From positions 285,516 to 349,515 of the forward strand of contig JAMOTD010000009.1 of the NCBI GenBank assembly GCA_027068415.1: a DNA stretch of 64,000 bases, written 5' to 3'. Positions 54,383 to 64,000 of this stretch are shown one piece after another (position 1 is the stretch's first letter; the number at the start of each line of letters is the position of its first letter). Source of the stretch: Desulfurobacteriaceae bacterium (GTDB lineage: Bacteria > Aquificota > Aquificia > Desulfurobacteriales > Desulfurobacteriaceae). The position numbers and the translations under genes are program-made. The notes under the pieces were generated by a model that saw nothing but the letters and a program-made list of their open reading frames with translations, was not told the DNA's origin and ran no database searches.

Positions 54383-56286
54383 TATAACCTCTTCCCCCTT
54401 GCTCTTTCATTTCCCTTTCTTTCGGTCAGTTTAAGCAGGTCAAGGTACTCAAGAAGGGGGATTGCAAACTTCCTGCTTACCCCTAAGTAGTCCTTGAACT
54501 CCCCGATAGAGAGGCTCTCTTTACGGGAGAAGTGTTCCTTCAGAATTTTCTTTATTCTCTCAAAGGCCTGGGGTGAGATGAGGAGCTCCCCGACCCTGTG
54601 GTATCCCTTACGCCTTACCAGGTACGAAGCGACGGTGTTTACCTTCTCCTCCCCTGCTCCTGTTATCTGGGCAATTTCTTTAACGCTCGGTGGGGTGAAG
54701 CCACCTTCTTTTATTAGCTTTTCAACCTTTGGGACGAGTTCCCTGAAAACTCCTTCCTCTTTCGGCTCAAAGCCCTTTAACCTCAGAAAGCCTTCTGCTT
54801 CCTCTACTTCCCCTGACTCTAAGAGCTCCTTAACCGCAATTTCAATGAGCTCCCTATTTTCCTTTAGCTTGCTCCTCAGCTCTTCCCTCGTTAACCCTTC
54901 TGCTATCGGGATTTTCTCGTGGGTCTCTTTTAAAAGGCCTAAAATTGCCTCCTTCAGGGCTTTTAACTTTTCGGCCGTGTAGAGCTCCCCACCGGCCTTA
55001 ACGGCAAGCCCGGCCTCTACGAGCTTTTCCGAGAGCTCCTCGGCCTCTTTAGGGGTTAAACCAAGAAGCTGAACGAACTCCTTAGGTGAGAGGGGCTCTT
55101 TTAATCTAAGGTGGGCAAGGGCCTTCTCCTCTAAACTCCCCTTTAGAATTCCCTCTAACTTCTCCCTGAACTCCCCTTGAAACCTCTTTCTGAACTTCCT
55201 GTGGGGAAGGGGGTCTAAAATCTCCCCGCCGCCGATTACCGTTGCCGGCGAGTAGTTCCTTATTACGAACCTGTCGCCGTAAACCGGTACTACCTCTTCC
55301 TTCAGCCTTATCTGGGCAAGGGCCTTCTCTCCAGGAAGGAGTTCTTCTTTATCTATCAGGTAGAGCTCCCCCTCTGCCTCGCTGGTTAGGTGGTGGAAGT
55401 GGAGCTTAAAGCCTGGGGTGATTATGGTTTCTGCCTCTTTGGAGAGCTCCACAAGGACGTCAACCGTTTTCGCAGGTTTAAGGTAGCCCGGGCTTGCAAT
55501 CAGGTCTCCCCTTCCGACCTCCTCTTTCTTTACATCCGAGAGGTTGAGGGCGGTTCTCTGGCCTGCAAGGGCCTCCTCTACTCTCTTCCCGTGAACCTGA
55601 ATTCCCCTTACCTTTACCCTCTTCCCCGCCGGCAGTATCTCAACCTCGTCTCCGACCTTCACCCTGCCCGACAGGAGCGTTCCCGTTATAACCGTTCCGA
55701 AGCCCTTTACCGTAAATGAGCGGTCAACCGGGAGCCTTAAAATTCCCCTGCTCTCCTTAGGCTCGGTCTCAAGGGCAATCCTGTCAAGCTCTTTTATGAG
55801 CTCCTCTATCCCCTCTTTCGTTTTTGAGGAAACGGCGATTATAGGAGCTCCTTCTAAAAAGCTTCCCTTAACGAACTCTTTAACCTCCTCTTTTACAAGC
55901 TCAAGCCACTCCTCGTCTACTAAGTCCTTTTTCGTTAAGACCACTATTCCCTTTTTCGTTCCTAAACTCTGGCAGACGGTCAGGTGCTCCTTGGTCTGGG
56001 GCATTACCCCTTCGTCTGCGGCAACTATGAAGAGGACGAGGTCAAGGCCGTGGGCGCCTGCGAGCATGTTCTTTATGAACTTCTCGTGGCCCGGAACGTC
56101 AACAATTCCGGCCAAAACCCCCGAGGGGAGCTCCAGGTGGGCAAACCCCAAGTCAATCGTCATTCCCCTTCTCTTCTCCTCCTCCCACCTGTCGGTATCA
56201 ACCCCCGTCAAGGCCTTAATGAGGCTCGTTTTCCCGTGGTCTATGTGTCCCGCCGTTCCGACAACGAGGAACTTCTTACTTTGCAT
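54382..56286 (-). CDS. selB: selenocysteine-specific elongation factor
   Basis: 634 aa from ATG at 56286. G-domain motifs [11 protein letters not shown] near the start, [12 protein letters not shown] and TKKDLV are EF-Tu-like. Two beta-barrel domains follow, and the C-terminal quarter (about 470-634) holds the winged-helix repeats that bind the SECIS hairpin. It delivers Sec-tRNA to UGA codons, so the genome should encode selenoproteins and selC; neither is visible in the window. The end of rny overlaps its start. Confidence 0.97.
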   Translation of the reverse strand: MQSKKFLVVGTAGHIDHGKTSLIKALTGVDTDRWEEEKRRGMTIDLGFAHLELPSGVLAGIVDVPGHEKFIKNMLAGAHGLDLVLFIVAADEGVMPQTKEHLTVCQSLGTKKGIVVLTKKDLVDEEWLELVKEEVKEFVKGSFLEGAPIIAVSSKTKEGIEELIKELDRIALETEPKESRGILRLPVDRSFTVKGFGTVITGTLLSGRVKVGDEVEILPAGKRVKVRGIQVHGKRVEEALAGQRTALNLSDVKKEEVGRGDLIASPGYLKPAKTVDVLVELSKEAETIITPGFKLHFHHLTSEAEGELYLIDKEELLPGEKALAQIRLKEEVVPVYGDRFVIRNYSPATVIGGGEILDPLPHRKFRKRFQGEFREKLEGILKGSLEEKALAHLRLKEPLSPKEFVQLLGLTPKEAEELSEKLVEAGLAVKAGGELYTAEKLKALKEAILGLLKETHEKIPIAEGLTREELRSKLKENRELIEIAVKELLESGEVEEAEGFLRLKGFEPKEEGVFRELVPKVEKLIKEGGFTPPSVKEIAQITGAGEEKVNTVASYLVRRKGYHRVGELLISPQAFERIKKILKEHFSRKESLSIGEFKDYLGVSRKFAIPLLEYLDLLKLTERKGNERARGKRL

Positions 56287-57949
56287 AGTCAACGGCCCTC
56301 GTCTCCCTTATGACGGTAATCTTAATCTGACCGGGATACTGAACTTCCTCCTCAATCTTCTTTGAAATCTGGTGGGCCAGGAATGCGGCCTCCTCGTCTG
56401 TAATCTTGTCGGGCTCAACCATTATCCTGATTTCCCTTCCCGCCTGAATTGCGAAAGCCTTCATTACTCCGGGGAAGGACTCGGCAATGCTCTCAAGTTT
56501 CTCAATCCTCTTGATGTAGGCCTCTAAGCTCTCCCTCCTCGCTCCGGGCCTTGCGGCAGAGAGGGCATCTGCCGTTGCAGCGCAGATTGACTCTACGCTC
56601 GTGAACTCAACCTCTCCGTGGTGGGCGGCGGCGGCGTTGATTACGGCCTCGGGCTCTCCGTACTTCTTGAGAATGTCTGCTCCGATTATTGCATGGGAGC
56701 CCTCAACCTCGTGGCTCACTGCCTTACCGATGTCGTGGAAGAGCCCCGCCCTCTTTGCAAGCTGAACGTCTGCCCCGATTTCAGCCGCAATCATTCCGGA
56801 TAAGTACGCAACCTCCTTAACGTGCTGGAGGACGTTCTGGCCGTAGCTCGTCCTGAACTTGAGCTTTCCGAGTAGTTTCTTTAGCTCAGGGTGAACGTTG
56901 TCTATTCCCAGCTCAAAGAGGACTTCCTCGGCAGCGTTTAATATCTCCTGCTCAATCTCCTGCTTAACCTTCTCAACGACCTCCTCAATCCTTGCAGGGT
57001 GAATCCTTCCGTCGGCGACCAACCTCTCAAGGGCAATTCTTGCAATTTCTCTTCTTACAGGGTCAAAGCAGGAAATCGTTACGGCCTCGGGGGTATCGTC
57101 AATTATCAGGTCAACTCCCGTTGCAAGCTCAAAGGCCCTGATGTTCCTTCCTTCCCTACCGATAATCCTTCCCTTCATCTCGTTGTTGGGAAGGTCAACG
57201 ACGGAAACCGTTGTTTCGGCAACGACGTCGGTTGAGAGCCTCTGGATTGTCGTTGCGAGAATTTTCCTCGCTCTCCGCTCTGCCGTTAGCTCAAACTCCT
57301 CCTCAATCTTCTTGTACTTTAAGGCCAAGTCTCTCCTGATTTCCTCTTCCATTCTCTTAAGGAGCTCCTCCTGGGCCTCCTCTCTGCTCATTCCGGAGAT
57401 TTCCTCCAACTTCCTGAGCTCCTCCTCAAGGAGCTGGTTGATTTTCATCTCCTTCTCAAGGAGCTCTGCCTCCAACCTCTCAACCTCAGTCCTCTTCTCC
57501 TCAAGCTCCGCCTCTAACTTATCAAGGAACTCGGCACGCCTGTCAAGGTTCTCCTCCCTCTTATCAAGGGTGCTCTCCCTCTTGTCAAGGTACTCCTCAC
57601 GCCTCAAGAGCCTCTTCTCAAGTTCTGACAGCTCCTTCTTTTTCTCTTTGAGCTCCTCTTCAATCCTCTCTCTCTCCTTTAGGAGCTCCTCTTTGGCCTC
57701 AAGGAGTGCCTTCTTCTTCATCTCCTCGTACTTCTCTCTGGCCTCTTCAAGGAGGTTCTGAGCCTTTCTTCTGGTCTCCTCTGCCTCGGACTTTGCCTTT
57801 TCAACAATTTCTCTTGCCTCTCTCTCGGCCTTCTCGGTTATCTTCCTTTCAAGGTCTTCCCTTATTGCCTGACCCTTCCTCGTTCCGACTACGTAGCCTC
57901 CGGTCAGGCCGGCCATCACGGCAAATATGGCAACTAAGATTGCTTCCAT
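56276..57949 (-). CDS. rny: ribonuclease Y
   Basis: 557 aa. One N-terminal membrane span (residues 3-22), a long highly charged coiled coil (about 30-215), a KH domain with [15 protein letters not shown], and an HD domain with [12 protein letters not shown]. It starts RNA decay at the membrane. The coiled coil is longer than in the Bacillus enzyme. It overlaps the 5-formyl-THF ligase gene by 16 bases and selB by 11. A YmdB homologue, an RNase Y partner in Bacillus, is also in the window. Confidence 0.97.
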   Translation of the reverse strand: MEAILVAIFAVMAGLTGGYVVGTRKGQAIREDLERKITEKAEREAREIVEKAKSEAEETRRKAQNLLEEAREKYEEMKKKALLEAKEELLKERERIEEELKEKKKELSELEKRLLRREEYLDKRESTLDKREENLDRRAEFLDKLEAELEEKRTEVERLEAELLEKEMKINQLLEEELRKLEEISGMSREEAQEELLKRMEEEIRRDLALKYKKIEEEFELTAERRARKILATTIQRLSTDVVAETTVSVVDLPNNEMKGRIIGREGRNIRAFELATGVDLIIDDTPEAVTISCFDPVRREIARIALERLVADGRIHPARIEEVVEKVKQEIEQEILNAAEEVLFELGIDNVHPELKKLLGKLKFRTSYGQNVLQHVKEVAYLSGMIAAEIGADVQLAKRAGLFHDIGKAVSHEVEGSHAIIGADILKKYGEPEAVINAAAAHHGEVEFTSVESICAATADALSAARPGARRESLEAYIKRIEKLESIAESFPGVMKAFAIQAGREIRIMVEPDKITDEEAAFLAHQISKKIEEEVQYPGQIKITVIRETRAVDYAK

Positions 57950-58506
57950 TCTTTCCTCCTTACGGTTGTATTTTCTGTTATGACAAGGTCAACGGGTACG
58001 TCAAAGGGCTCTCTCGGAAGTTTATCTAAGAGCTGGAAGTCAAAGCAGACTCCAATTTTGGCCTTTACCGGCAGTTTTTCAAGTAGCCTGTCGTAGTAGC
58101 CTCCGCCGAAGCCTATTCGGTAGCCGAGCCTGTCAAAGGCAATTCCGGGGACGAAGACTACCTCAACCTCTTTTAAAACTCTCTCTGGCAGGTAGGGAGG
58201 CTCTAAAATTCCGAACTTTCCTGGCCGGAGCTCCTTTAGGGAGTTTACTTTCAGGGGAACAATCTCCTTTCCCTCAACTTTCGGAAAGGCAACGGTTTTC
58301 CCCTCTTTTAAGAGACTTTCGACAAGAGGAGTTATGTCGGGCTCGTTCTTTGTGGGGTGAAAGAGGAGGAAGGAGTTTGTCTTGAGCTCCTTTAGGAGCT
58401 CCCCTATTCTCTCAACTATCCTCTTACTTCTTCTTTTTACCTCGTCTTTCGTTAAGAGGAGCCTCTTGCTCTTGAGCTCCTGCCTTATTCTCTCCTTCTC
58501 AAACAC
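57934..58506 (-). CDS. 5-formyltetrahydrofolate cyclo-ligase
   Basis: 190 aa. [26 protein letters not shown] and the [14 protein letters not shown] signature with [14 protein letters not shown] are diagnostic. It converts 5-formyl-THF to methenyl-THF with ATP. GTG start at 58506, read from an AGGGG that lies in a stable hairpin (see 58515-58533). It follows zapA, as in many bacteria. Confidence 0.95.
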   Translation of the reverse strand: MFEKERIRQELKSKRLLLTKDEVKRRSKRIVERIGELLKELKTNSFLLFHPTKNEPDITPLVESLLKEGKTVAFPKVEGKEIVPLKVNSLKELRPGKFGILEPPYLPERVLKEVEVVFVPGIAFDRLGYRIGFGGGYYDRLLEKLPVKAKIGVCFDFQLLDKLPREPFDVPVDLVITENTTVRRKEWKQS

Positions 58507-58514
58507 ATTGAAAA

Positions 58515-58533
58515 CCCCTAAAGTTTTTAGGGG
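58515..58533 (-). promoter_or_regulatory. hairpin covering the 5-FCL ribosome-binding site
   Basis: On the minus strand CCCCTAAA pairs with TTTAGGGG over an AAC loop, followed by TTTTC. AGGGG in its descending arm is the ribosome-binding site for the GTG eight bases later. It could be an intrinsic attenuator/terminator after zapA, or a thermosensor that hides the site. Confidence 0.55.
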
Positions 58534-58551
58534 CTTTAAGGAAGATTGCTC

Positions 58552-58848
58552 TTAAGGGGCGATTTTCTGGCCGGTGGTTATGAGGAGTTTTGCTCCCTCT
58601 TCCAGCCTTTTTATCTCCCGTCCCAGCTCCTTAATCTGGCTCTTTAGGGCTTCGTTCTCGTCAAGGAGGTAGAAGCAGGCAACAACGAGGGCTTTGTCAA
58701 AGGTCACCCTGCTGTTGCCCGCCTTTATCTTCTCAACCATCACCTCAAGGCGCTGGGCCAGTTTTTTGACGTACTCCGGGTCTTTATCGGTCTTTATATT
58801 AAACTTCCTTCCGGAAATTATTACCTCTACTGTGTTGGGTAAGCTCAC
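58552..58848 (-). CDS. zapA: cell-division protein ZapA-like
   Basis: 98 aa. VEVIISGRKFNIKTDKDPEYVKKLAQRLE opens the ZapA head domain, with DKALVVACFYLLDENEALK and a C-terminal coiled coil (about 65-90). ZapA bundles FtsZ filaments. GTG start, ten bases after the pheT stop. It is followed by the folate ligase, the position where many bacteria carry 6S RNA, but only 45 bases lie between here. Confidence 0.88.
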   Translation of the reverse strand: MSLPNTVEVIISGRKFNIKTDKDPEYVKKLAQRLEVMVEKIKAGNSRVTFDKALVVACFYLLDENEALKSQIKELGREIKRLEEGAKLLITTGQKIAP

Positions 58849-58858
58849 AATCTTCCTC

Positions 58859-61240
58859 TTAGCCCCTGAGTTTTGCTCCTATTTTATCAAGACTCTCAAT
58901 TATAACAGCTAAAATTTTGTTAACCTCTTCGTCTGACAGCGTCCTGTCGGGAGCTCTGAAGCTCAGCGAAAAGGCCACGCTCTTTTTACCTTCGGGAACT
59001 CCCTTACCTGTGTAGACGTCAAAGAGCTCTACCTTCTCCAAGTGTTTGGCGGACTCCCTTATCACTCTTTCAATTTGGGCTACGGGAGTATCCTCGTCAA
59101 CTATTACCGCTATGTCCCTCATAACCGGAGGGAATTTTGGAATGGATTTAAACTCTATCCTCTCCTCTTTTGCCAGTTTTAGGAGTTTTTCAAGCTCAAT
59201 CTCGGCTACAAAAATCTCCTGTTTTGCGTCCAGTCTCTCCAATACGTCCGGGTGAAGCTTCCCTAAGAAGCCGACCTCTTCTCCCTTTACCCTGACCTTT
59301 GCGCTCTGTCCCGGGTGGAGGTAGCTCCTTCCCTCCTCCCTCTCAAACTCTCCCCTTAACCTGAAGAAAGATAGGAGCTCCTCAACAGCCCCCTTAATGT
59401 CGTAGAAGTCAACCTTCCTTCTGCCGTAAAGACCTTCCCTTACCTCTCCGGTCATAACTACTGCTAACTTTAAAGGCTCGTTGGGGAGCTCTTTACCGGA
59501 AGGCTCAAAGACCTTTGCAACCTCAAATAGGAAGACGTCTCTCTCGTTCCTGTTTATGTTGTTTACGGCGTTGCTAACCAAGCTCGGGAAGATGTAGTTC
59601 CTCATGTAAACCCACTCTTCAGAGAGGGGGTTTTTAATCTTTACGAGGTTCTCAACGGGAAGGCCGAAAGCCTCAAAGAGCTTTTTCCCTATGAAGGAGT
59701 AGTTGATCGCCTCCGTCAGCCCTAAATCTGACAGGAACTCCCTCACCCTCTGAACTCTGAAGGGCTCAAAGTTCCTCTCAACTTCCGAGTGCATTAGGGG
59801 GTAGGAGCTTACGACGTTTTTCATTCCGTAAATCCTTACCACTTCCTCTATCAGGTCAACTTCCCTGCCTACGTCGTACTTCCTCCAAGAGGGAACTTTG
59901 ACGACTATGTACTCCCTCTCCTTCTTGACGGTGAAGCCCAGACCTGTGAGGATTTCAAAGGCCTTCCTTGATGGAATGTTGACTCCCAAGAGCTTTGTAG
60001 CCCTTTCTGGGTTAAAGACTATTACCTTCGGAGTGTAAGGTTTGGGGTAGAAGGAGAGTTTACCCTTTGCAACCTCTCCGCCTGTTAACTTCTGAATCAG
60101 GTGGAGTGCCCTCTTTGCGGCAAACTCGCAGGCCTCTATGTCCGCTCCCCTCTCAAACCTGTAGGAGGAGTCCGTCGTAAGCCCCAGCCTCTTTGAGGTT
60201 CTCCTGATTGTCATAGGCTCAAAGTGGGCGCTCTCAAGGAAGATTTCCCTCGTTGAGAGCTCGGTGGAGCTCTCCTCTCCCCCCATTATCCCGGCAATTG
60301 CAACGGGCTTTTCTGCGTCTGCTATAACGAGGTCGTCGGGGGTTAACTTCCTGAGAGCTCCGTCAAGGGTCTTAATCTCTTCCCCTTCTCTCGCCCTCCT
60401 TACGACCACCTCCCTTCCTGCCAGTTTCTCAAGGTCAAAAGCGTGGAGGGGTTGTCCTAACTCGTACATAACGTAGTTTGTTACGTCAACTGCGGCGTTA
60501 ATCGGCCTTAAGCCTACCAGGTAGAGCCTAACCTTCATCCACAGGGGGCTCTCTCTGTTCTCAATTCCCTTAATTACAAAGCCCTCATACCTGGGGCAGG
60601 CTGCTCCGTCAAGGACTTTTAGGCTGGCCTCTTCCTGAGCCTCAAAGTCTCCTTCCGTATAGGAGATGTCGGGAAGGGTAATCTGCCTTCCCAGAACTGC
60701 ACGGAGCTCCCTTGCAATCCCCAGAACCGAGAGGGCGTCGGGTCTGTTTGTTGTTATCTCATACTCAATAACCCAGTCGTCAAGGTTTAAAACCTCTTTA
60801 ATGTCCTTTCCGATAGGCGTGTCGTCGGGTAATATCATTATCCCGCTTGCAGACTCTGTAAGCCCTAACTCCTCCTCAGAGCAGAGCATTCCGTTTGAGA
60901 CAGCTCCCCTTAACTTGCTCTTCTTTATCCTCACTCCCGTAGGGAGTTTTGCACCGTGGAGGGCCACCGGGACGACTGCTCCTTCAAAGACGTTATCCGC
61001 TCCCGTCACTATCTGTAAAACCGTTTCCCCTACGTCAACCTGACAAATTTTTAACCTGTCAGCGTTCGGGTGCTTTGAAATTTCAACAATCTTTCCCGTT
61101 ACAACCTTCTCAAGGTTCTCTCCTGCGTAGCGAACCGAGTCAACTTCAATTCCGACGTCGGTTAAAATCTCGGCAACATCCTGTGCCGAGAGGTCGCTTA
61201 TGTCAATGAACTCGTTAAGCCACCTGTAAGTAATCCTCAT
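58859..61240 (-). CDS. pheT: phenylalanyl-tRNA synthetase beta subunit
   Basis: 793 aa, full length. The tRNA-binding EMAP-like domain (about 40-150) has ISKHPNADRLKICQVDVG. The B3/4 editing domain, B5 region and the C-terminal FDX-ACB domain (about 700-790) follow. It pairs with PheS to charge tRNA-Phe and edits Tyr-tRNA-Phe. It follows pheS by two bases. Confidence 0.98.
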   Translation of the reverse strand: MRITYRWLNEFIDISDLSAQDVAEILTDVGIEVDSVRYAGENLEKVVTGKIVEISKHPNADRLKICQVDVGETVLQIVTGADNVFEGAVVPVALHGAKLPTGVRIKKSKLRGAVSNGMLCSEEELGLTESASGIMILPDDTPIGKDIKEVLNLDDWVIEYEITTNRPDALSVLGIARELRAVLGRQITLPDISYTEGDFEAQEEASLKVLDGAACPRYEGFVIKGIENRESPLWMKVRLYLVGLRPINAAVDVTNYVMYELGQPLHAFDLEKLAGREVVVRRAREGEEIKTLDGALRKLTPDDLVIADAEKPVAIAGIMGGEESSTELSTREIFLESAHFEPMTIRRTSKRLGLTTDSSYRFERGADIEACEFAAKRALHLIQKLTGGEVAKGKLSFYPKPYTPKVIVFNPERATKLLGVNIPSRKAFEILTGLGFTVKKEREYIVVKVPSWRKYDVGREVDLIEEVVRIYGMKNVVSSYPLMHSEVERNFEPFRVQRVREFLSDLGLTEAINYSFIGKKLFEAFGLPVENLVKIKNPLSEEWVYMRNYIFPSLVSNAVNNINRNERDVFLFEVAKVFEPSGKELPNEPLKLAVVMTGEVREGLYGRRKVDFYDIKGAVEELLSFFRLRGEFEREEGRSYLHPGQSAKVRVKGEEVGFLGKLHPDVLERLDAKQEIFVAEIELEKLLKLAKEERIEFKSIPKFPPVMRDIAVIVDEDTPVAQIERVIRESAKHLEKVELFDVYTGKGVPEGKKSVAFSLSFRAPDRTLSDEEVNKILAVIIESLDKIGAKLRG

Positions 61241-61242
61241 CT

Positions 61243-63383
<2,141 letters not shown>

Positions 63384-63386
<3 letters not shown>

Positions 63387-63404
63387 CAGATTGCGTCAGA
63401 TTTT
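63384..63404 (+). terminator. weak terminator after the WYL-type regulator
   Basis: CTGAC (63383-63387) and GTCAG (63395-63399) flank a seven-base loop and are followed by ATTTT. The stem is only five base pairs. Confidence 0.35.
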
Positions 63405-63419
63405 GACATAGTGGCTGTT

Positions 63420-63500
63420 TATAATGGACACCGAACTTCTAATAAGTTCCGAAAGGGGAGTGCGAGGGGAAACTTGGCGGGGCGAAAGCCCCGTCAATTT
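63420..63500 (+). ncRNA. candidate structured small RNA
   Basis: A TATAAT (63420-63425) is followed by a structured stretch: GAACTT/AAGTTC (63433-63438 and 63444-63449) and then TTGGCGGGGC/GCCCCGTCAA, a 10-bp stem with a GAAA tetraloop (63474-63497), then TTT. No open reading frame follows on this strand. It looks like a short transcript with its own terminator. A -35 is weak: TTGACA is present but only 11 bases upstream of the -10. It matches no RNA family that I recognise. The remainder of 63501-63572 shows nothing I can assign. Confidence 0.35.
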
Positions 63501-63572
63501 AATTCTGAACGATAAATTCCAGATAGGGGAAGTACCTTCAACGAGCTTTCAAAAATCCAATTGTAGTAAACT

Positions 63573-63815
63573 TTAATTAAAGAGCCTCTTGCAGCTCTTA
63601 TACCAGCTAAGATAGTTTTCGGCCGCTTTAAGTAGGTCCTTCCCTGCTTGGCGGAGCTCCCTCTTAAAGCGTCTCCTCTCCTTCTTTGTGCCGTTAAAGG
63701 CAAGGATTTGGGGAGACTCGTTAAACTTCTCCTTTACCTCTTCAAAGACCTTTTTGAGAGAGCCTTGAATCTTTATGCTCTTCTCTCCTTCCTTTGCCCT
63801 TACCCAGAGTTCCAT
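63573..63815 (-). CDS. small hypothetical protein, 80 aa
   Basis: Highly charged, probably a short beta hairpin (KSIKIQGSLKKVFEEVKEKFN) followed by a basic helix (KKERRRFKRELRQAGKDLLKA). I recognise no family. The ATG at 63815 follows GAGGAGGTAAGCC, a good ribosome-binding site. It lies 65 bases downstream of the 5S rRNA terminator on the same strand. Nothing in it points to a function; a nucleic-acid-binding role is only suggested by its charge. Confidence 0.6.
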   Translation of the reverse strand: MELWVRAKEGEKSIKIQGSLKKVFEEVKEKFNESPQILAFNGTKKERRRFKRELRQAGKDLLKAAENYLSWYKSCKRLFN

Positions 63816-63873
63816 GGCTTACCTCCTCGGGAAATTTTGAGAAGGGATTGAAGAAGGGAAGAGCTCAGATAAT

Positions 63874-63880
63874 AAAAAAA
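63874..63880 (-). terminator. U-run ending the rRNA operon
   Basis: Seven consecutive T on the minus strand directly follow the closing stem of 5S rRNA. Confidence 0.7.
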
Positions 63881-63998
63881 GCCTGGCACCGCCCTACTTT
63901 CCCACCCGCTCCCGCGGGCAGTATCATCGGCGCTGGCGGGCTTAACTTCCGAGTTCGGAATGGGCTCGGGTGTTTCCCCGCCGCTATGGGCACCAGGC
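63881..63998 (-). rRNA. rrf: 5S ribosomal RNA
   Basis: The minus strand reads GCCTGGTGCCCATAGC at the 5' end, with the conserved CCGAACTCGGAAGTTAAGC core (about 63959-63941) and a 3' end GCCAGGC that pairs with the start. About 118 bases, complete to within a few bases of the window edge. The 16S and 23S genes should lie beyond position 64000. Confidence 0.95.
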
Positions 63999-64000
63999 TT

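Noticed and set aside
55390-55719. 109-aa plus-strand frame opposite selB
   Set aside because: It is a shadow of the selB coding strand, with no ribosome-binding site or recognisable domain.
58507-58551. 6S RNA gene between zapA and the folate ligase
   Set aside because: Only 45 bases lie between the genes, far less than the roughly 180 needed.
63403-63425. Strong promoter with TTGACA and TATAAT
   Set aside because: Both hexamers are consensus, but only 11 bases separate them, so they cannot act as one standard promoter.
63423-63572. Possible CRISPR leader or single repeat after the WYL-type regulator
   Set aside because: WYL proteins can accompany CRISPR loci, but no repeated unit or spacer array is present.

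Overview
The window looks like a continuous piece of a compact bacterial chromosome of about 50% GC. Genes are tightly packed and often overlap, starts are frequently GTG or TTG, and predicted proteins are rich in Glu, Lys, Arg and Val. The gene set suggests an anaerobic, autotrophic thermophile of the Aquificota, most like Desulfurobacteriaceae (Thermovibrio/Desulfurobacterium). That placement is inference. It rests on two three-subunit fumarate reductase/succinate dehydrogenase sets with CCG-domain subunits (reductive TCA cycle), fructose-bisphosphatase and GAPDH, a selenocysteine elongation factor, formate-dependent PurT, a family-4 uracil-DNA glycosylase, and an RNase P RNA that appears to lack helix P18, as reported for Aquificales that keep this RNA.

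Layout. 1-2058: the end of an anion symporter, an A/T-rich orphan membrane-protein gene with a possible decayed partial copy, and tRNA-Leu(CAG). 2059-4667: an MBL hydrolase, ffh, rpsP, khpA. 4692-10393 (minus): one long probable operon: HerA ATPase, a CDF transporter fused to a NifX-like domain, an NYN nuclease, an MBL hydrolase, a YdjM-like protein, transaldolase and a degenerate GGDEF-like protein. 10460-11126: a thiamine-binding protein and rnpB. 11128-15314 (minus): obgE-proB-yihY-panC-yjbQ. 15383-16938: a lipoprotein with an RNase A-like toxin domain, a small probable immunity protein and a TrmN6-like methyltransferase. 16950-20309: polyphosphate cluster (ppk1, sixA-like, ppx). 20321-25328: an FAD oxidoreductase, a YfdX protein, fbp, rlmN, a 36-aa membrane microprotein, a Trm112-like protein and three tRNAs (Ser, Lys, Ser). 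25329-31631 (minus): ahcY, lpxD, skp, bamA and an orphan histidine kinase, which indicates a diderm envelope. 31699-34121: gap, cvpA, nadC. 34143-42903 (plus): a run of overlapping genes from pgsA to a DNA glycosylase. 42884-50273: the two frd/sdh operons, head to head. 50270-62259 (minus): nitrilase, msrA, purT, a SIMPL protein, an AEC permease, selB, rny, a 5-formyl-THF ligase, zapA and pheTS. 62322-64000: a WYL-type regulator, a structured RNA candidate, a small unknown gene and a 5S rRNA closing an rRNA operon that lies beyond the window.

Most striking points. (1) At 15383-16205 a short lipoprotein carries the active-site pattern of the RNase A-like CDI toxins (His57, Arg68, Thr161, Tyr163) and is followed by a CdiI_2-like small protein. 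This is an apparent membrane-anchored toxin/immunity pair with no CdiA or Rhs carrier. (2) The paralogous flavoprotein subunits of the two divergent operons differ at a position known to separate fumarate reductases (Glu) from succinate dehydrogenases (Gln). (3) The RNase P RNA appears to lack P18. (4) Several small items fall outside ordinary ORF calling: a 36-aa microprotein, a perfect 12-bp inverted repeat, a hairpin over a ribosome-binding site, and a possible small RNA.
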